From positions 1 through 41,771 of the forward strand of contig MU266565.1 of NCBI GenBank assembly GCA_021014945.1: DNA of 41,771 nucleotides, read 5' to 3'. How positions within the stretch are numbered: position 1 is the first letter of the stretch; each line of letters opens with the position of its first letter. Below the pieces are notes generated by a model. That model did not search any database. It saw nothing but the letters and a program-made list of their open reading frames with translations, and was not told the DNA's origin. Of this stretch, positions 1 through 10,658 are shown piece by piece. Made by a program: the position numbers and the translations under genes. This stretch comes from Leucogyrophana mollusca (lineage: Eukaryota; Basidiomycota; Agaricomycetes; Boletales).

Positions 1-291
1 CCTAAGTTGGTCATACTGGATGTATATAATCAACCAGTGGAGATTTCACACAGCATAAAAGTTATGGGTAATATTGTCTCTTCATCTTTGAAACTCAAAG
101 GTATTGTGTACTATGGTGACTTTCATTACATATCATTGTTCGTGGACAGCAGTGGAAAGCTTATGCATTATGATGGTATGGAGTCTGTGGATTTAGTACC
201 AACAAAAAGGGATTTGTCTGCTTGTTGCACTAAAGATTTAAATGCATGGAAGAACAAAGGAATCTGTCTGGCTATTTATGCTAAATGTTAA
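1..291 (+). CDS. C-terminal part of a USP-like cysteine peptidase-like protein, cut by the window edge
   Basis: An open frame enters from the left edge in frame 1 and stops at 289-291, giving about 96 residues. A segment reading LKGIVYYGDFHYISLFVD followed by HYDGM resembles the C-terminal strand pair of ubiquitin-specific (C19-like) peptidases, where a histidine before an aromatic residue completes the active site. Related ends occur in multi-copy, transposon-associated genes of Agaricomycetes; this comes from memory and was not searched. The catalytic cysteine would lie outside the window. Codons are AT-rich (tat, aat, aaa, gtt) compared with the GC-ending codons of the lyase gene next door, which suggests a mobile or recently acquired element. 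Family assignment is tentative. Confidence 0.4.
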   Translation, partial: PKLVILDVYNQPVEISHSIKVMGNIVSSSLKLKGIVYYGDFHYISLFVDSSGKLMHYDGMESVDLVPTKRDLSACCTKDLNAWKNKGICLAIYAKC

Positions 292-585
292 TGGCAATGA
301 GGGACTCGTTTCTGCCAGCACTGGCCCACTTGCTAGTTACTTATCGGATGAAACGGTGGCGAAAGGTTGCCGCCAAGTTTCGAGCTTGCCGCGCCTCATG
401 CTCCTTTATAATTCGGCTGTCTTTGGCATGTCAGTTCATTGTCAATTCTCTCCTTGTCCCTTTATTTCACTAACCTTTTCTCATTTTCTTCTCTCCTCCT
501 ACCTCCCCACTCGACTTTCAGTCAATCAACTCTCTTTTCTGGTCTCGGTCTCAACTCAGTCGTTTCAGCTCATCATTTATAGACC

Positions 586-1794
586 ATGTACACGTCCAAG
601 TCACTCGTTTTCGTCCTCGTGCTGTTCGTTGCTCTCGTCAATGCTATTCCTCTGAAGCACGGTCATATCCGGCGGTCGCGCGCTCATCGCTCTGTTGCCC
701 AAAGTCTTGTGGATGTCTCTACTACGTCGAGCTCTTCGGTACAGGCTTCAGCCGGATCTAAGTCCAAGTCAAGCTCCACCTCCACCTCTTCCTCAGCCAA
801 GTCCTCGGCTACCGGCTCGGGGACTGCCTCTGTCCCCGTTTCAAAATTAGTTGCCGCACTCTTTCCCGTCAAGATCGAGTCAGGGAACTCGGGGTGGACG
901 ACGGCTTCCCAAGCTGCTAACGCTCTGCCGCTTTCCGACAAGACTCTCAACCCCACCAACGTCCTTAAAGAGCTTGCTCATCCCTATGTTGCAGCCCCCG
1001 ATGGCACGCTTGGAATGCAAGCTTTCTATCCAAAGGGCTCGTACTCCCTCACTCGCGAACCCAAGGGCGGCATCTCGTTTTACGCCCCTGGCCCAGACAA
1101 CGTCGATTTGACTACTGCCAAGGAGGCAACGTTCGGATACTCCGTCTTCTTCGAAGAAGGATTCGGATGGCAGCTGGGCGGCAAACTGCCCGGTCTTTGT
1201 GGGTCTTTAGAACCGACCAAATGTTTCGAGTCTGACGCGTTGCCCTTGTAGATGGAGGGGACAGCGACGAGGACTCGGTTGGTTGCTCTGGCGGTAGCAG
1301 ATCGAACGCTTGCTTCTCGGCCCGTCTCATGTGGCGCACCGACGGCGCGGGAGAGCTCTATACCTACCTCCCGCCCTACACCGAACCCCAGTTTGCTGCA
1401 AACAAGGCGGTGTGCGACGTTGCTCCGAAGTCGGACTGCAACCCAGAGTACGGTGCTTCTGTCGGGCGTGGGGCCTTCACGTTCACCTCCGGCCAGTGGA
1501 ATACCGTGAGCCAGCGCGTCCGACTCAATGATGTCGGCCAGGCCAACGGCGAGCTCGAGCTCTATGTTGGCGGCCAGAGTGTCATCAACGTTGGCGGACT
1601 GATCCTTAGGGACAGTGCCGAAGGCAAAATAAGAGGCATCCAGATGCAGACTTTCTTCGGTGGTGAGTAGGACCGGTAGCGGCCGTGGACCTCGTTGAAC
1701 GTTTTTGTTAGGTTCAGAGGCAGACTTCGCATCACCCAAAGACCAAAACGCATGGTTTTCCGACTTCACCGTGGCCATCACCGAGACGCTATAG
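586..1794 (+). CDS. Secreted polysaccharide lyase, PL14-like (alginate/glucuronan lyase type)
   Basis: Three exons, 586-1198, 1252-1662 and 1712-1794, encode 368 aa. The first junction restores the LPGLYGGD motif and the second restores FFGGSEADF, so both introns (GTGGGT..TAG and GTGAGT..TAG) are well supported. An N-terminal hydrophobic signal peptide (residues 1-20, ending near VNAIP) is followed by a Ser/Thr-rich linker (about 45-85) and then the lyase fold. The C-terminal half carries the WRTDGAGELYTYLPP and FGGSE..WFSDF stretches typical of fungal PL14 proteins. It is expected to cleave uronic-acid-containing polysaccharide by beta-elimination outside the cell. Glucuronan or alginate-like substrate is inferred from the family only. 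The ATG at 586 is chosen because it directly precedes the signal peptide. Confidence 0.85.
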
Positions 1795-1823
1795 ACTAGT
1801 CCACTCACTACCAATCCCATACT

Positions 1824-1890
1824 CATACACGCTAACGCTCACATACACGCTGACGCTCACATACACGCTGACGCTCACATACACGCCAAC
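1824..1890 (+). repeat. 18-bp direct tandem repeat, three and a half copies
   Basis: The unit catacacgctgacgctca is repeated at 1824-1841 (one mismatch, taacg for tgacg), 1842-1859 and 1860-1877, with a partial copy to about 1890. It starts 30 bp after the lyase stop codon, so it probably lies in that gene's 3' untranslated region. Confidence 0.85.
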
Positions 1891-4203
1891 CCTCGTTGCG
1901 ACCTTACACTCACTGCACACCAAATGGCATACTCAGCCACCACACTCACTTTCTCCTGCTGGCATTTATCTTTCTCCACGAGTCCACGCTAGTCGCTTTA
2001 CGCTCTCACATCTCAAGCATCGCATAGATCGATGTCGCAGTTTGATTTACTGTGCTGGTTTGATGATTTATATGATCCACTTATACGCTTGACTTACGAT
2101 TGCATCGTATGCGTATCCTTTTTACCTCCTTTTTGTCACTAGCTGGCTAGCAATATCTCAGTGGTTCTACGTGCTCTGACCGTCCCCTAAAAGGATAAAG
2201 GCAGATCTCAAACGGACAGTGCGACTTTTGTTGTTGGACGGCAGCATGCGCAGAGTCACTGTCAATGCCAGAGCTCCTATTTTAGATATATAATCTCCAT
2301 ATTAGGAAAACATCAACAGAAATCAGTGAATTGTGGTCTTTTCCATCCAAATTCCAAGATTTATTATTCAACGCCCAACCCCTCAGCGCAATGAAGATCT
2401 CAGTGCTTGCCTTTCGACTCTATGGCGAGCCAAGCTCCAAGGACTACAAGAATTGCCACTCTCCTCCTCGGCGGACGACGGTGTCATCTGAGTCCCAAGC
2501 GGAGCACGGCCATTTCGAGCTTAGACATGGGGTCCTGTCAAAACTAAAATCAGGAACTCAACGCCACCGACATAGCCTCAACATACGCAGGCTCGATCTG
2601 AACATCTTACCATGCTCAGTTGCCCAGATGCTGCCGCCATTGTCTAGCATTGTCTCCACCCTCAAACTTTTTTTTTCTCATCGTCCATCCTCGAGCGACT
2701 CGGGGAATGATGATGAAAGGAAGCGGAAGCATCAGACCTCATCATACCCGGCGGGATGTGCGGCTCTCTCCATGATGTAGTAGGTTGTCAATTCCCGTCG
2801 TCACCGTCTCCTCTAGCACCCACTGGGAGGCACTGCCCAGCCCACATGTCTCATGTTTAGCCACTGACAAGTCTCTTTTATCTATGAGCTGGAAAGGTGA
2901 CCCCTCTTTTGCGCTCAATACCCCTTTGGCAGCTTGCACTGCTAAACGTGATTTGCAGCCGGTTTCCGAGCTTCCCCAACAGACACAATAGACTGATGGG
3001 TTGTGCCCATTTGACCTTCTATGGCCATTGACCACGAGTGAACATGTGCTTCCCGTCTTTTAGGGTGGAGGCTGGCGGTTGTATAGGAACGACGACGGGG
3101 GAGGCTCTGAAGACTCTGCGAGGTTTTCTGCCACCACGACATCCGTGTAATTTTGAACCAGGAGGCCAAGCGACAATGGTTGGTGGCATTCAGTTGGGCC
3201 AGCGTCTCCCTCGATCCAACGAAAAACCGGACACCGGCGGTTGTCAACTCCCTTATTTCAAATTCAGCGGGAGTGTACTAGTATAATGGGCTTTCGGCCG
3301 CAAGTATACACAATCGGTACCTGCGCCAACGCCTCGCCTCTCCTTTGTGCCCCCATTGGCGGGGGGCTTCTCGACTGCCGATTCATCAGGGTCTTCCCTT
3401 GAGAAGGCTGCTGGGTCCACGCGAGATTAATGTTAGCGCACACTCCTGATGGTCGGTGATTTCTTTCCATATCCGCTTATCGACGACAGCGGCGAGTGCT
3501 GTTCAACATCGGTACGCCCCAGCCCCGTCTATGGTCGGTGAAGTTGGCATGATTGAGGGCTATCTCCAAGTTGTGACTTTGGCACGACAGCGGACCGGGC
3601 GGCATGTTTTGTTGTCTGCTCACAACTGAAACCACTCGGGGGCCTCGATATCTTGGGGGAAGCGCGAAGGGCAAATGAAACGGTCACGTCACACGGTCTC
3701 TCCAATTTGCGATCTGTCTTTCGAGCCCCTTATTGTTTATGGTCCGCCTATCAAGGAAGTCGACCCGTTATCGTATTGTATTGCATCTCCTATTGGCCGT
3801 TTCGTTCAATGGTGGAGGTGACATGGTCAGCATTCCATGCGTTCTGTCTGCGGGTCCTTGTCCATGAGGTGGGTGCTTGGGCCAAGCTTGGGCCCGCGTT
3901 GGGCACTGCTAGGACCCTTGACATCCTCTGCCTAAAGCTTGATAATAATAACAGACGAGCTCGATCATGATCGAAATTAATGAGCTGAGATCCAGATCTC
4001 TATCACAAGCTCTTTGCTGCTGACCAGAATCCACTATGAACGATTACAGAAATCCCAATAAAGCTGAATGAAAACGCACTGGGTCCCTCAAAACTCGAGA
4101 CCTCTCGGCGCCCTGATGGTCATGGCACTTGATTTAAAGGGTTTGAGCATTATTAGGTTTCTACTTTCCGCACGTTGGCACCACTCCTCCACGATCACTG
4201 GCA
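1891..4203. other. Gene-poor interval with no confident gene
   Basis: No recognisable domain was found on either strand. The longest frame is 2331-2780 (+), 149 codons. Over 2420-2700 all three plus frames give leucine-rich, F-box/LRR-like phrases broken by stops, so it may be an eroded F-box gene. A poly-T run lies near 2670. The remaining frames are short and have no biased third positions. The 3' part should hold the upstream region of the HMG-box gene. Confidence 0.4.
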
Positions 4204-5896
4204 ATGACATTCGACCTCCCACCCTCCATTCAAGGATGGTCCCCCTCGGGAGATGAAGACGAGGACGTATTTATCCTCGATGAACCGCATGTGTCCACTT
4301 CTCCCTTTGAGCCACTCAAACTATCCGTTGCCACGGGATACTCATATCCCTTTCATGCCTCAGCGACTCTTCGTCGTTCCCAACCTCGGCGTTCCGGTTC
4401 CAATCAATCACCTCCTGCTCCATCATGTTTTCATCCTTCGCAGCTGCTTTCGTCGTCGTCGCAATTATTTCCCTCACGCCACTCAATGGCACCCTCATCC
4501 GACCGTCGAGCGCAGCGAAATCGGACTCGGGATCCGAGTTGGATTCCGCGTCCCAGAAACGCATTCATCATCTTTCGCTGCGAGTACTCGCGCGAACACA
4601 CGCAGACGGCTCACGATGGCGACGAAGACCACGAGGTCGTCAATCCGACGGCCAAAACGCTCTCGAAGCGTGCAGCAGAGGCGTGGAAGCACCTCTGCGC
4701 TGCCGAAAAAGATCGCTACAAGGTGTTGGCAGATAAGGAGAGAGAAGAGCATGCGAAGCTTTATCCTCACTATCGCTTCCGGCCTGTGCGGCGTCAAATA
4801 TCGGCGGCGAGGAGGCGACAGTATGACCTCCCCCAGAGTACCTCCACTTCGGTCGAGCGCACCGATAAACAACCCCCGTACCCTACGCCACCTGTCATGC
4901 AAGGGCAGGCTGGCGACGACCGTGCAGAAAATAACTGGGAGGCGTCTGAAATGGGAGTCCCGCCGCTGCCCGCTTCTCAGCTCAGGGAGACGTCACGCCC
5001 AGCCTCTGTTGCGACCCAGCGTCGCTCATCATCTGTCCCTCTTTCCGACTCCTTCTTTTTGCCAAGCGCACCGACCCCTATCCTGCGAGATCCCATCCGC
5101 AGGTCAAAATCAGCCGCTGGTCGAACGCTGTCACCATGCGCGCCGCTGGATCATGTGTCGCGGGCGGCATATGCTCGCTTTGGAGCGGAGGGCTCGCAGG
5201 CGCAACCTTGGCCCGTTGTAGCCGAGCCACCTGTGGCTTTGGCTGAGCCCGAAGCTTTGTTTGACGGATTTAGCTTCGAGTTTTCAGGGCTGGTGAGTTA
5301 TTTTGCATATGTGATCCCGATAGCCACTCATGAAACCACAGGACTATGAATTGTCTCAACCCGCTTCTGACACGTATCCGACCACCGCGTACCCCTCACC
5401 GGTGCAGACAACGAACTATTCTGCGCTACCTCCTCACACCTATTCCAACACGACTTACTCGACATCGCCTCTTGCGACCGTTGCATCGTCGCTAATAGGT
5501 TGGAATGGTGAATTTGGGCCACCGTCGCCATCGACATCCGGCCACACACGACCCTCGAGCTCTCAGGGAGAGGCGCACACCCCTGCTCCTCATGGCATCG
5601 TCACGACCACAGTCAAGTGTTCAGCAGAGGCGCCCTCGTCGACCGCGCTTGCGGCTGGCGATTTCAACCCCCTGTCTGGCTACCTGCCTTGTGATGGTCT
5701 TGGCAGCGGGAGAGACTCATCTTACGAGGACCTTGAGCGTGCCCAGGCTCTGGAGGCATATGCCATTGGCTTGCATAACTACGATATGTTCACGTCATCG
5801 CTGCCCGCCCTCGAATATCCCGACCCGGTGCTCTTCGGTCCACCTTTTGACACCGACTTCACCACTATGATGTCGGATCACGCTACAAAGTCATGA
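4204..5896 (+). CDS. HMG-box transcription factor
   Basis: Two exons, 4204-5292 and 5342-5896, encode 547 aa. The 49-nt intron (GTGAGT..ACAG) is phase 0 and joins FEFSGL to DYELSQ. The HMG box lies at about residues 113-200. It starts with PRPRNAFIIFR and continues through KTLSKRAAEAWKHL and EKDRYKVLADKEREEHAKLYP, the three-helix pattern of the MATA_HMG/SOX-like class common in fungal mating and development regulators. The flanks are Ser/Pro-rich and low complexity, and the C-terminal part has several acidic and aromatic patches that could activate transcription. It is expected to bind DNA in the nucleus. The target genes cannot be read from sequence. The box has an insertion of about 10 residues (AHDGDEDHEV) after the first helix. 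Confidence 0.85.
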
Positions 5897-6367
5897 GGGG
5901 GACGCGAGGACACTAAGGACGGACCAAACCCAGCTCATTGGTCATCTGTTTATCCCTTGTAGCGCTAGATTTCATGGTGGTTCGATGATTATCAATGCCC
6001 CATGGTTCCCTTAATCTGTTCATTCTCTCTTTGATTCGGATCCAGGCTTACAGATATCTACTTACTCCCCTCACCATCGAGTGCCCACCGATTCGTGTAC
6101 TTACATGCAACTATTGATATATTGATATCTTAGCTTCAAGGTTGAATACCTTGCATTGATAATCGTAAGCTCGGGCATTGTAGCGACCAAGACTCTACAG
6201 GAACCAGATCAGTCGGCAAAGAGAAAATGACGCGGCCTGGCCGCAACTGCCGCGCCGTGATGTAAAATACAAGCCATACTTATGACACGCAACAGTATGA
6301 ATCCGACCTTGCAGCTTTCCGCTTGCATTCACCGTCTTCTACGTGCCGCCCCGTCTTCACGACCATT
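5897..6367. other. Intergenic, tandem genes
   Basis: The interval holds the 3' region of the HMG-box gene and the 5' region of the MCP1-like gene. No coding frame or RNA gene was seen. Confidence 0.5.
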
Positions 6368-7152
6368 ATGAGTTCTGGTCCGTCGCCCACAAATGACCCG
6401 AGTGGAATATCAAAGGCGGCTCCATTCCTGACAAAACTCGCCCATGGCTCTGCACCGTTCATCACAACATTTCTTCTCATACACTTATCCGCGCCGGTGC
6501 TTGCAAATGTAGGAGGTTCGAACTTGTCTTCCCAGGTTATGGTGCGCTAGTGTCGTTTCATCCGACCACAATGTGACGCTGAAGCCTAGCATTCAAGTTA
6601 CTGGGCAGGGAGTATTACCAGACTGGGTTCGGGGAAAGGTATCTCCTCCTCACGCCTCTCGCAGTCCACGTCGCGTCAAGCATATCCAAACGGCTAGTCC
6701 TGCCAAGAAATCGACCTCGTAAACTATCAAGCGTCCTCAGTCTCACAGCCTATTCAGCACTCTTCATATTCCTTCCCATTCACTTCGTAACCCATCGGGT
6801 CAACCCAACTGATCCCAGCGCACCAATATTCGCAGTCGGTCCCGCAGAGTTAGACTACGAGTTCGTCAAGGTCGGCTTAACCAAGTTCCCGTGGAGGAGC
6901 TGGGCGTTGTACGCAGGGCTGGTCGGATGTGTCGCGCTGCATGCTGCTGAAGGATTGAACGTGATGAGGAACACGTGGTTTAGATCATGGGCGGGCCCAA
7001 GCGCCAAAACACGCAGAGTTCTCGCTGGGCTGGCGGTGTTGCCTGTGCTGTCGGGCCTGTTCGCAATTTCGAGGGAGCCTCTCATAACATTTTCGTCGCT
7101 TGCCGGGAGATTCGAGGCGGCATTTACTCGCTCGTGGGTATACAGAATATAA
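6368..7152 (+). CDS. MCP1-like mitochondrial outer membrane protein (DUF1691)
   Basis: Two exons, 6368-6541 and 6598-7152, encode about 242 aa. The phase-0 intron (GTGCGC..TTCAAG) joins SSQVM to LLGREYYQTGFGE, a recognisable block of fungal Mcp1 proteins. Hydrophobic segments include APFITTFLLIHLSAPVLA, YLLLTPLAVHVASS and LSLTAYSALFIFLPIHF. HxxxP/H-type histidines sit within the membrane helices, in line with the heme-containing b-type fold reported for the family. In yeast, Mcp1 acts in mitochondrial lipid homeostasis and compensates for loss of ERMES subunits (family knowledge). A start 45 nt upstream (6323) is also open. 6368 is preferred because the extra residues look like untranslated sequence. 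Confidence 0.8.
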
Positions 7153-7386
7153 ACAGAAGAGCCGGACTGTATCAACATGGGGATGGTATGTGTAGTGGCT
7201 CCCAAACCCAGTATAACATTGCAATCGTGTCTCTGCAAAGTTTTATCGTGGTCATTACTGCCTTCGCAGGTCTCTCCAAAGTCCCATCTTCAGCTAACCC
7301 GAGAAAATAAAATGCAACCAGGTAGTTCGACCTACATCTTCTGTCAACTGAATGTTTGATGGCTCGATCGAATCAGGACACCCACC

Positions 7387-7815
7387 CTACGAAGTAATCC
7401 CACAGACGGACGAGGCAACCTGCGTCGCAGTAACCTCCACTCTCCCCAACTCCTCTGCCAGCTCTCCCGTCAACGCGTTCATCGCCTCCAATGACAGGTT
7501 GAACCCATCGGCAGCGGTATCAATCGCGGTAACCGCAAGAGTGGTGTTCCCATACGTCACCTCCCAGCACGTACCGCACGCTGCGGAGTCCCAGCCCGTC
7601 ACGGCGTATACCCCGCCGACGAATGGCCAAGTGGGCAGTTCGCCGACAGTGGTGAACCCTTTGGTGATCAGACCGTACGTTCCGTCAGAACAGGCGACAT
7701 AGTCAAGTGAGAGGGTGTTGTTATCGTAGAGGGTGTCGTAGGTGAGGCTGTACGTCTGAGCGAAGCATGGGACTGCCAAGGTCGCGAGAGAGAGGACTGC
7801 TGAGGCGAACTTCAT
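7387..7815 (-). CDS. Cerato-platanin family secreted protein, copy 1
   Basis: Intronless, 142 aa. A signal peptide (MKFASAVLSLATLAVP, cut near CFAQ) precedes the mature protein, which begins with the family hallmark YSLTYDTLYD. Four cysteines are present, in VACSDGTYG, AACGTCWEV and ASSVCGI, the number that forms two disulfides in the family. Cerato-platanins are small secreted, expansin-fold proteins that associate with the fungal wall and bind chitin oligomers, and they can elicit plant defence. It has a close paralogue on the same strand at 10061-10486, and both share a promoter element. It is convergent with the MCP1-like gene, whose stop codon lies 234 bp away. Confidence 0.93.
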   Translation of the reverse strand: MKFASAVLSLATLAVPCFAQTYSLTYDTLYDNNTLSLDYVACSDGTYGLITKGFTTVGELPTWPFVGGVYAVTGWDSAACGTCWEVTYGNTTLAVTAIDTAADGFNLSLEAMNALTGELAEELGRVEVTATQVASSVCGITS

Positions 7816-7894
7816 GGCGTGCAGCGGGAGACGGTGCTACTGATTCACGGGCGTCGTGGACGGCTGAGGAATAGATTACCAGCAAGTGATGGCC

Positions 7895-7901
7895 TTTTAT
7901 A
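7895..7901 (-). promoter_or_regulatory. TATA box of cerato-platanin copy 1
   Basis: TATAAAA on the minus strand, about 80 bp upstream of the start codon and 64 bp downstream of the inverted repeat at 7966-7980. The second paralogue has the same arrangement. Confidence 0.6.
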
Positions 7902-7965
7902 CACCCACACGTCGTCTTGGACTTCGCCCTGAAAGAATCTTTTCATCGTGTAGTGCGGCCTTTCT

Positions 7966-7980
7966 TGCGATATTCTCGCA
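7966..7980. promoter_or_regulatory. Inverted repeat TGCGA-N5-TCGCA upstream of cerato-platanin copy 1
   Basis: The plus strand reads tgcgatattctcgca, inside a 37-bp block (7951-7987) that is nearly the same as the block upstream of copy 2. It lies about 150 bp before the start codon. This is a likely binding site for a dimeric regulator, inferred from conservation and symmetry. Confidence 0.55.
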
Positions 7981-7987
7981 CTCGGGA

Positions 7988-8665
7988 TACTCTATCCGCG
8001 GCGATTTTAGCCCCGATACTCAACTTGATAGGTCAGCAGACCTGTAGGTGAGCACACAAGTTCAGTGGTGAGCTATTCTTGATTTTCCCAGGAAATACAC
8101 TGCTAGAGACGGCTTGCAGAACGACTCACGTTTAGCGTCTTTCAGGCTGAGAGATTCTTCCCCAAGGCACCACAGTGTGTCCGGCGCATGCTTCGGTGCC
8201 GGCAATAATATCATGACCTATGCATGGTTTTACTGGCGACGTCGGAGGATAACGCAGCCCCTGAGTAGGCATGGTAAGATCTGCGCGACCCAGCGAATGA
8301 AGTAACCCATCGTTGAATATCGCCTCCCGCCTTTCCGGGTTTACTCTTCTTCATATCTGTGAGAGGTCATGGTACGCCTAAATCCCGCTGCCTGCGCTCT
8401 ATTGTTAGTGATGTCTGCCTCGAAGATATGTATAGCGGCAGGAAGCTTTCAGACGTGGTCAAGGGATAGTGTTATCGGGCCGCCTTCCGATGGACTCGTA
8501 TCAAATTCCCTGGGCGAAGACCTTCATCGATCATCATTCATTGGGGATGTTTGGCAGCGATACTCGTGCCTACCAGGAGCGCGGGATGGAATACCTGCGG
8601 GGAGCTTCAAGATTCGATCTTCCAGCGTAAGAAGGTCTCCTTGATTTCACCACCTAGTCCTGAGT
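7988..8665. other. Intergenic, no supported gene
   Basis: A 91-codon plus-strand frame at 8369-8644 begins with a hydrophobic stretch. It has no recognised domain and no supporting context, so it is not called. Nothing else was seen. Confidence 0.4.
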
Positions 8666-9593
8666 TCATGTAACAGAATACTGGTTTCCAGTTTTTGAGG
8701 CATTTACAAACGCCTTCCATAGGTCAGGGTCGCAGCTCTCCAGATATTGCGTGACGTCCAAGTAGCACTCGACTTGAGCAGCCGCCTTCGATGGAGCCGC
8801 ACCCATACCAATCCGCCTGCCACCGACAGTCATGACAGCCTCCCAAATTGAGTTTGAACGCCTCCCACGCTCTTCCGTCAAATCAATGTCCGGTTTGCGA
8901 AAACCGTACCGTCGACAGTAGAAGTCCATGAAACTGTGGGCCCGCTCGTAATCCACTAATGTGCCGTTTGATAGAAGAATTTGGGGTGGCGCCAGTGCGC
9001 GGGAGGACGATCGGACCTGCTTGGGTGCCTTATCGAACTGCAGAGCACACGGATACATGGAGAGTGAAAAGGCAGCCACAGCGCAGAGAACAGAAACATA
9101 CATGGCCAGAGTCGTGCAGTTGGTATATTGCCGATAGTGCACAAAGGCGCTCCGCGGCTTTCTTATCTGTGTGATCACCAGTTGCGACTATTGGCGGAGT
9201 GGTGTAAAGCGTAAGCGTCACCCTGGGCAACAACAACCGTCAGTCAACCCGATGCAACTTGACGTCCAATGTTACTTACCTAATTATCTTCTGGGCTGTC
9301 TCGACATGGAAACCAGTGACCCCTTCGTATCTTGGAGGCGAGTGGAGGGCGGTGTTCGCAAAGTTCGCGACAGGAGATTTCGGATTGTCCACGAAAGCAT
9401 CCTTCAGGGGAGGCCGACTCCCCATATTCTTGAGATGCTCTTGTTGGATGTAACTCTCGTCATACAATGGGCCCTCAAGTTGCTGAAGCTTGGGTGCAGC
9501 TTTTTCTTTATTACCCCGACGCTTAGATCGTGGAGCAGTTGACGCGGGAGTGGGCATCCCAAACGGAAGGGATGTGTGACTGGAGCTGGACAA
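8666..9593 (-). pseudogene. N-terminal fragment of a DEAH-box RNA helicase (two dsRNA-binding-like domains, no helicase core)
   Basis: Three exons (9593-9280, 9222-9102 and 9037-8666, read on the minus strand) join in frame into 268 aa. Both introns are canonical (GTAAGT..CCAG and GTATGT..GCAG). The first dsRBD-like segment includes GDHTDKKAAERLCALSAIYQ. The second includes NSIWEAVMTVGGRRIGMG and AAAQVECYLDVTQYLESCDP. From memory, this matches the N-terminus of fungal RNA-helicase-A-like DEAH proteins, which run to well over 1000 aa. Here the frame stops soon after DPDLWKAFVNA, and the next 600 bp contain no DExH or helicase C motifs. It is therefore a truncated copy, or possibly a stand-alone dsRNA-binding protein. 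The intact exons and splice sites suggest recent truncation. Confidence 0.6.
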
Positions 9594-10060
9594 GCAGAAG
9601 AATGGCTAGAACCGTGTTGGACAGATGTTCATAGGGATTAGGATCTAGCTAATTTTGGCGGATGGTGAAGAACTAGTATTACTATTGTCCGGCCCGCCTC
9701 CCGGCGAGTTCGTAGGGACCTTCATCAGAGGTGGTGGGTTTGGGCGCACCAGCAGAGGGTGTCCAAGCAAAAGTAATACAATGCACCGATGTGTGCTCAA
9801 GGTCACCGTCATGGTCCAGTAATGCAGCATCAAGAATTCATTGTATCGTACCCAAGTCCAAACAAAGTCCCATCAGCATTAACCCAACAATGTATACAAA
9901 AGTCCATCGTATTAATGTCCAATGATCATGTTATGTGCGTCCATCAAGCCGACAGTTGTGTCCCAGTCTTCAGGCTGACAGGTGTGATCTGCGACGTGAA
10001 GAGCGTTGGTTGATTCGTCATTTCCATATGATCGACGTGATGTGAACTCTTACCTCAGGC
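9594..10060. other. Intergenic, nothing recognised
   Basis: The interval runs from the 5' end of the helicase fragment to the 3' end of cerato-platanin copy 2. Only short frames without domain character are present. Confidence 0.4.
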
Positions 10061-10486
10061 TCAGAGGCCACAGGTCGATGCTGCAACCTGCACCGCGGTG
10101 ACATTCACTCTTCCGAGCTCAACCGCCAGCCCACCGGTGAGCGTGTTCATCGCCTCCTCCGATAGATTGAACCCATCAAGCGCAACGTCCACAGCCGTCA
10201 CTGCGATCGTCTCACTCCCATACGTCACCTCCCAGCATGATCCGCAAGCTGCAGAGTTCCAGCCCGTCACAGCAATGGCACCACCCACATTGGGGAACGT
10301 GGGGAGCTGGCCTAGTGTTGTGTAGCCCTTGGTGATCAGCCCGTTGGTGCCGTCGGAGCAGGAGACATCGTCAAGGGAAAGTGTGGACTCGTCATAGAGG
10401 GTGTCGTATGAGAGGCTGTAGGTCGCTTGGGAGAGGGCGGGGAGGACGAGAGCAGCGAAGGAGAGGGCAACCGTTGCGAATTTCAT
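10061..10486 (-). CDS. Cerato-platanin family secreted protein, copy 2
   Basis: Intronless, 141 aa from the ATG at 10486. An in-frame upstream ATG at 10594 would place about 36 unrelated residues before the signal peptide, so the internal start is preferred. The signal peptide MKFATVALSFAALVLPALSQ is followed by TYSLSYDTLYD and the four cysteine positions (VSCSDGTNG, AACGSCWEV, ASTCGL). Most residues match copy 1, including GLITKG and FNLS.EAMN.LTG, so the two are local paralogues. Its role is the same as for copy 1: a secreted, wall-associated expansin-like fold protein. Confidence 0.93.
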   Translation of the reverse strand: MKFATVALSFAALVLPALSQATYSLSYDTLYDESTLSLDDVSCSDGTNGLITKGYTTLGQLPTFPNVGGAIAVTGWNSAACGSCWEVTYGSETIAVTAVDVALDGFNLSEEAMNTLTGGLAVELGRVNVTAVQVAASTCGL

Positions 10487-10573
10487 GATGGACTGGGGAA
10501 GAGAAGGTGGGAATGCTTCTGGGATGGTTTGGAGTATCGAGGGGCTGGAGAAATTGACCTCTAAATGATGTGT

Positions 10574-10580
10574 TCTTATA
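10574..10580 (-). promoter_or_regulatory. TATA box of cerato-platanin copy 2
   Basis: TATAAGA on the minus strand, about 90 bp upstream of the chosen start and 63 bp downstream of the inverted repeat at 10644-10658, matching the spacing at copy 1. Confidence 0.5.
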
Positions 10581-10643
10581 CAATTCACAAACACACGGGG
10601 GTTCCCCCTGGAAGGACTTTGGGGTGCTTTAGTGCGGTCCTCC

Positions 10644-10658
10644 TGCGAGAATCTCGCA
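10644..10658. promoter_or_regulatory. Inverted repeat TGCGAGA-A-TCTCGCA upstream of cerato-platanin copy 2
   Basis: The plus strand reads tgcgagaatctcgca, a perfect 7-bp dyad around one base. It sits inside the conserved block 10630-10665, about 158 bp before the start codon. The copy 1 element has the same outer half sites. Confidence 0.6.

Noticed and set aside
684..959. Long minus-strand frame opposite the lyase gene
   Set aside because: It is the antisense of a Ser-rich coding exon and has no domain. The plus-strand gene explains the openness.
2331..2780. 149-codon plus frame
   Set aside because: No domain, mixed F-box/LRR-like phrases in several frames, and no splice logic. Mentioned only as a possible relic.
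4253..5221. 322-codon frame overlapping the HMG-box gene
   Set aside because: It overlaps the HMG-box coding exon in another frame. Its Arg/Pro-rich composition is typical of a shifted frame.
8369..8644. 91-codon frame with hydrophobic start
   Set aside because: Signal-peptide-like run only. No promoter, homology or codon bias to support a gene.
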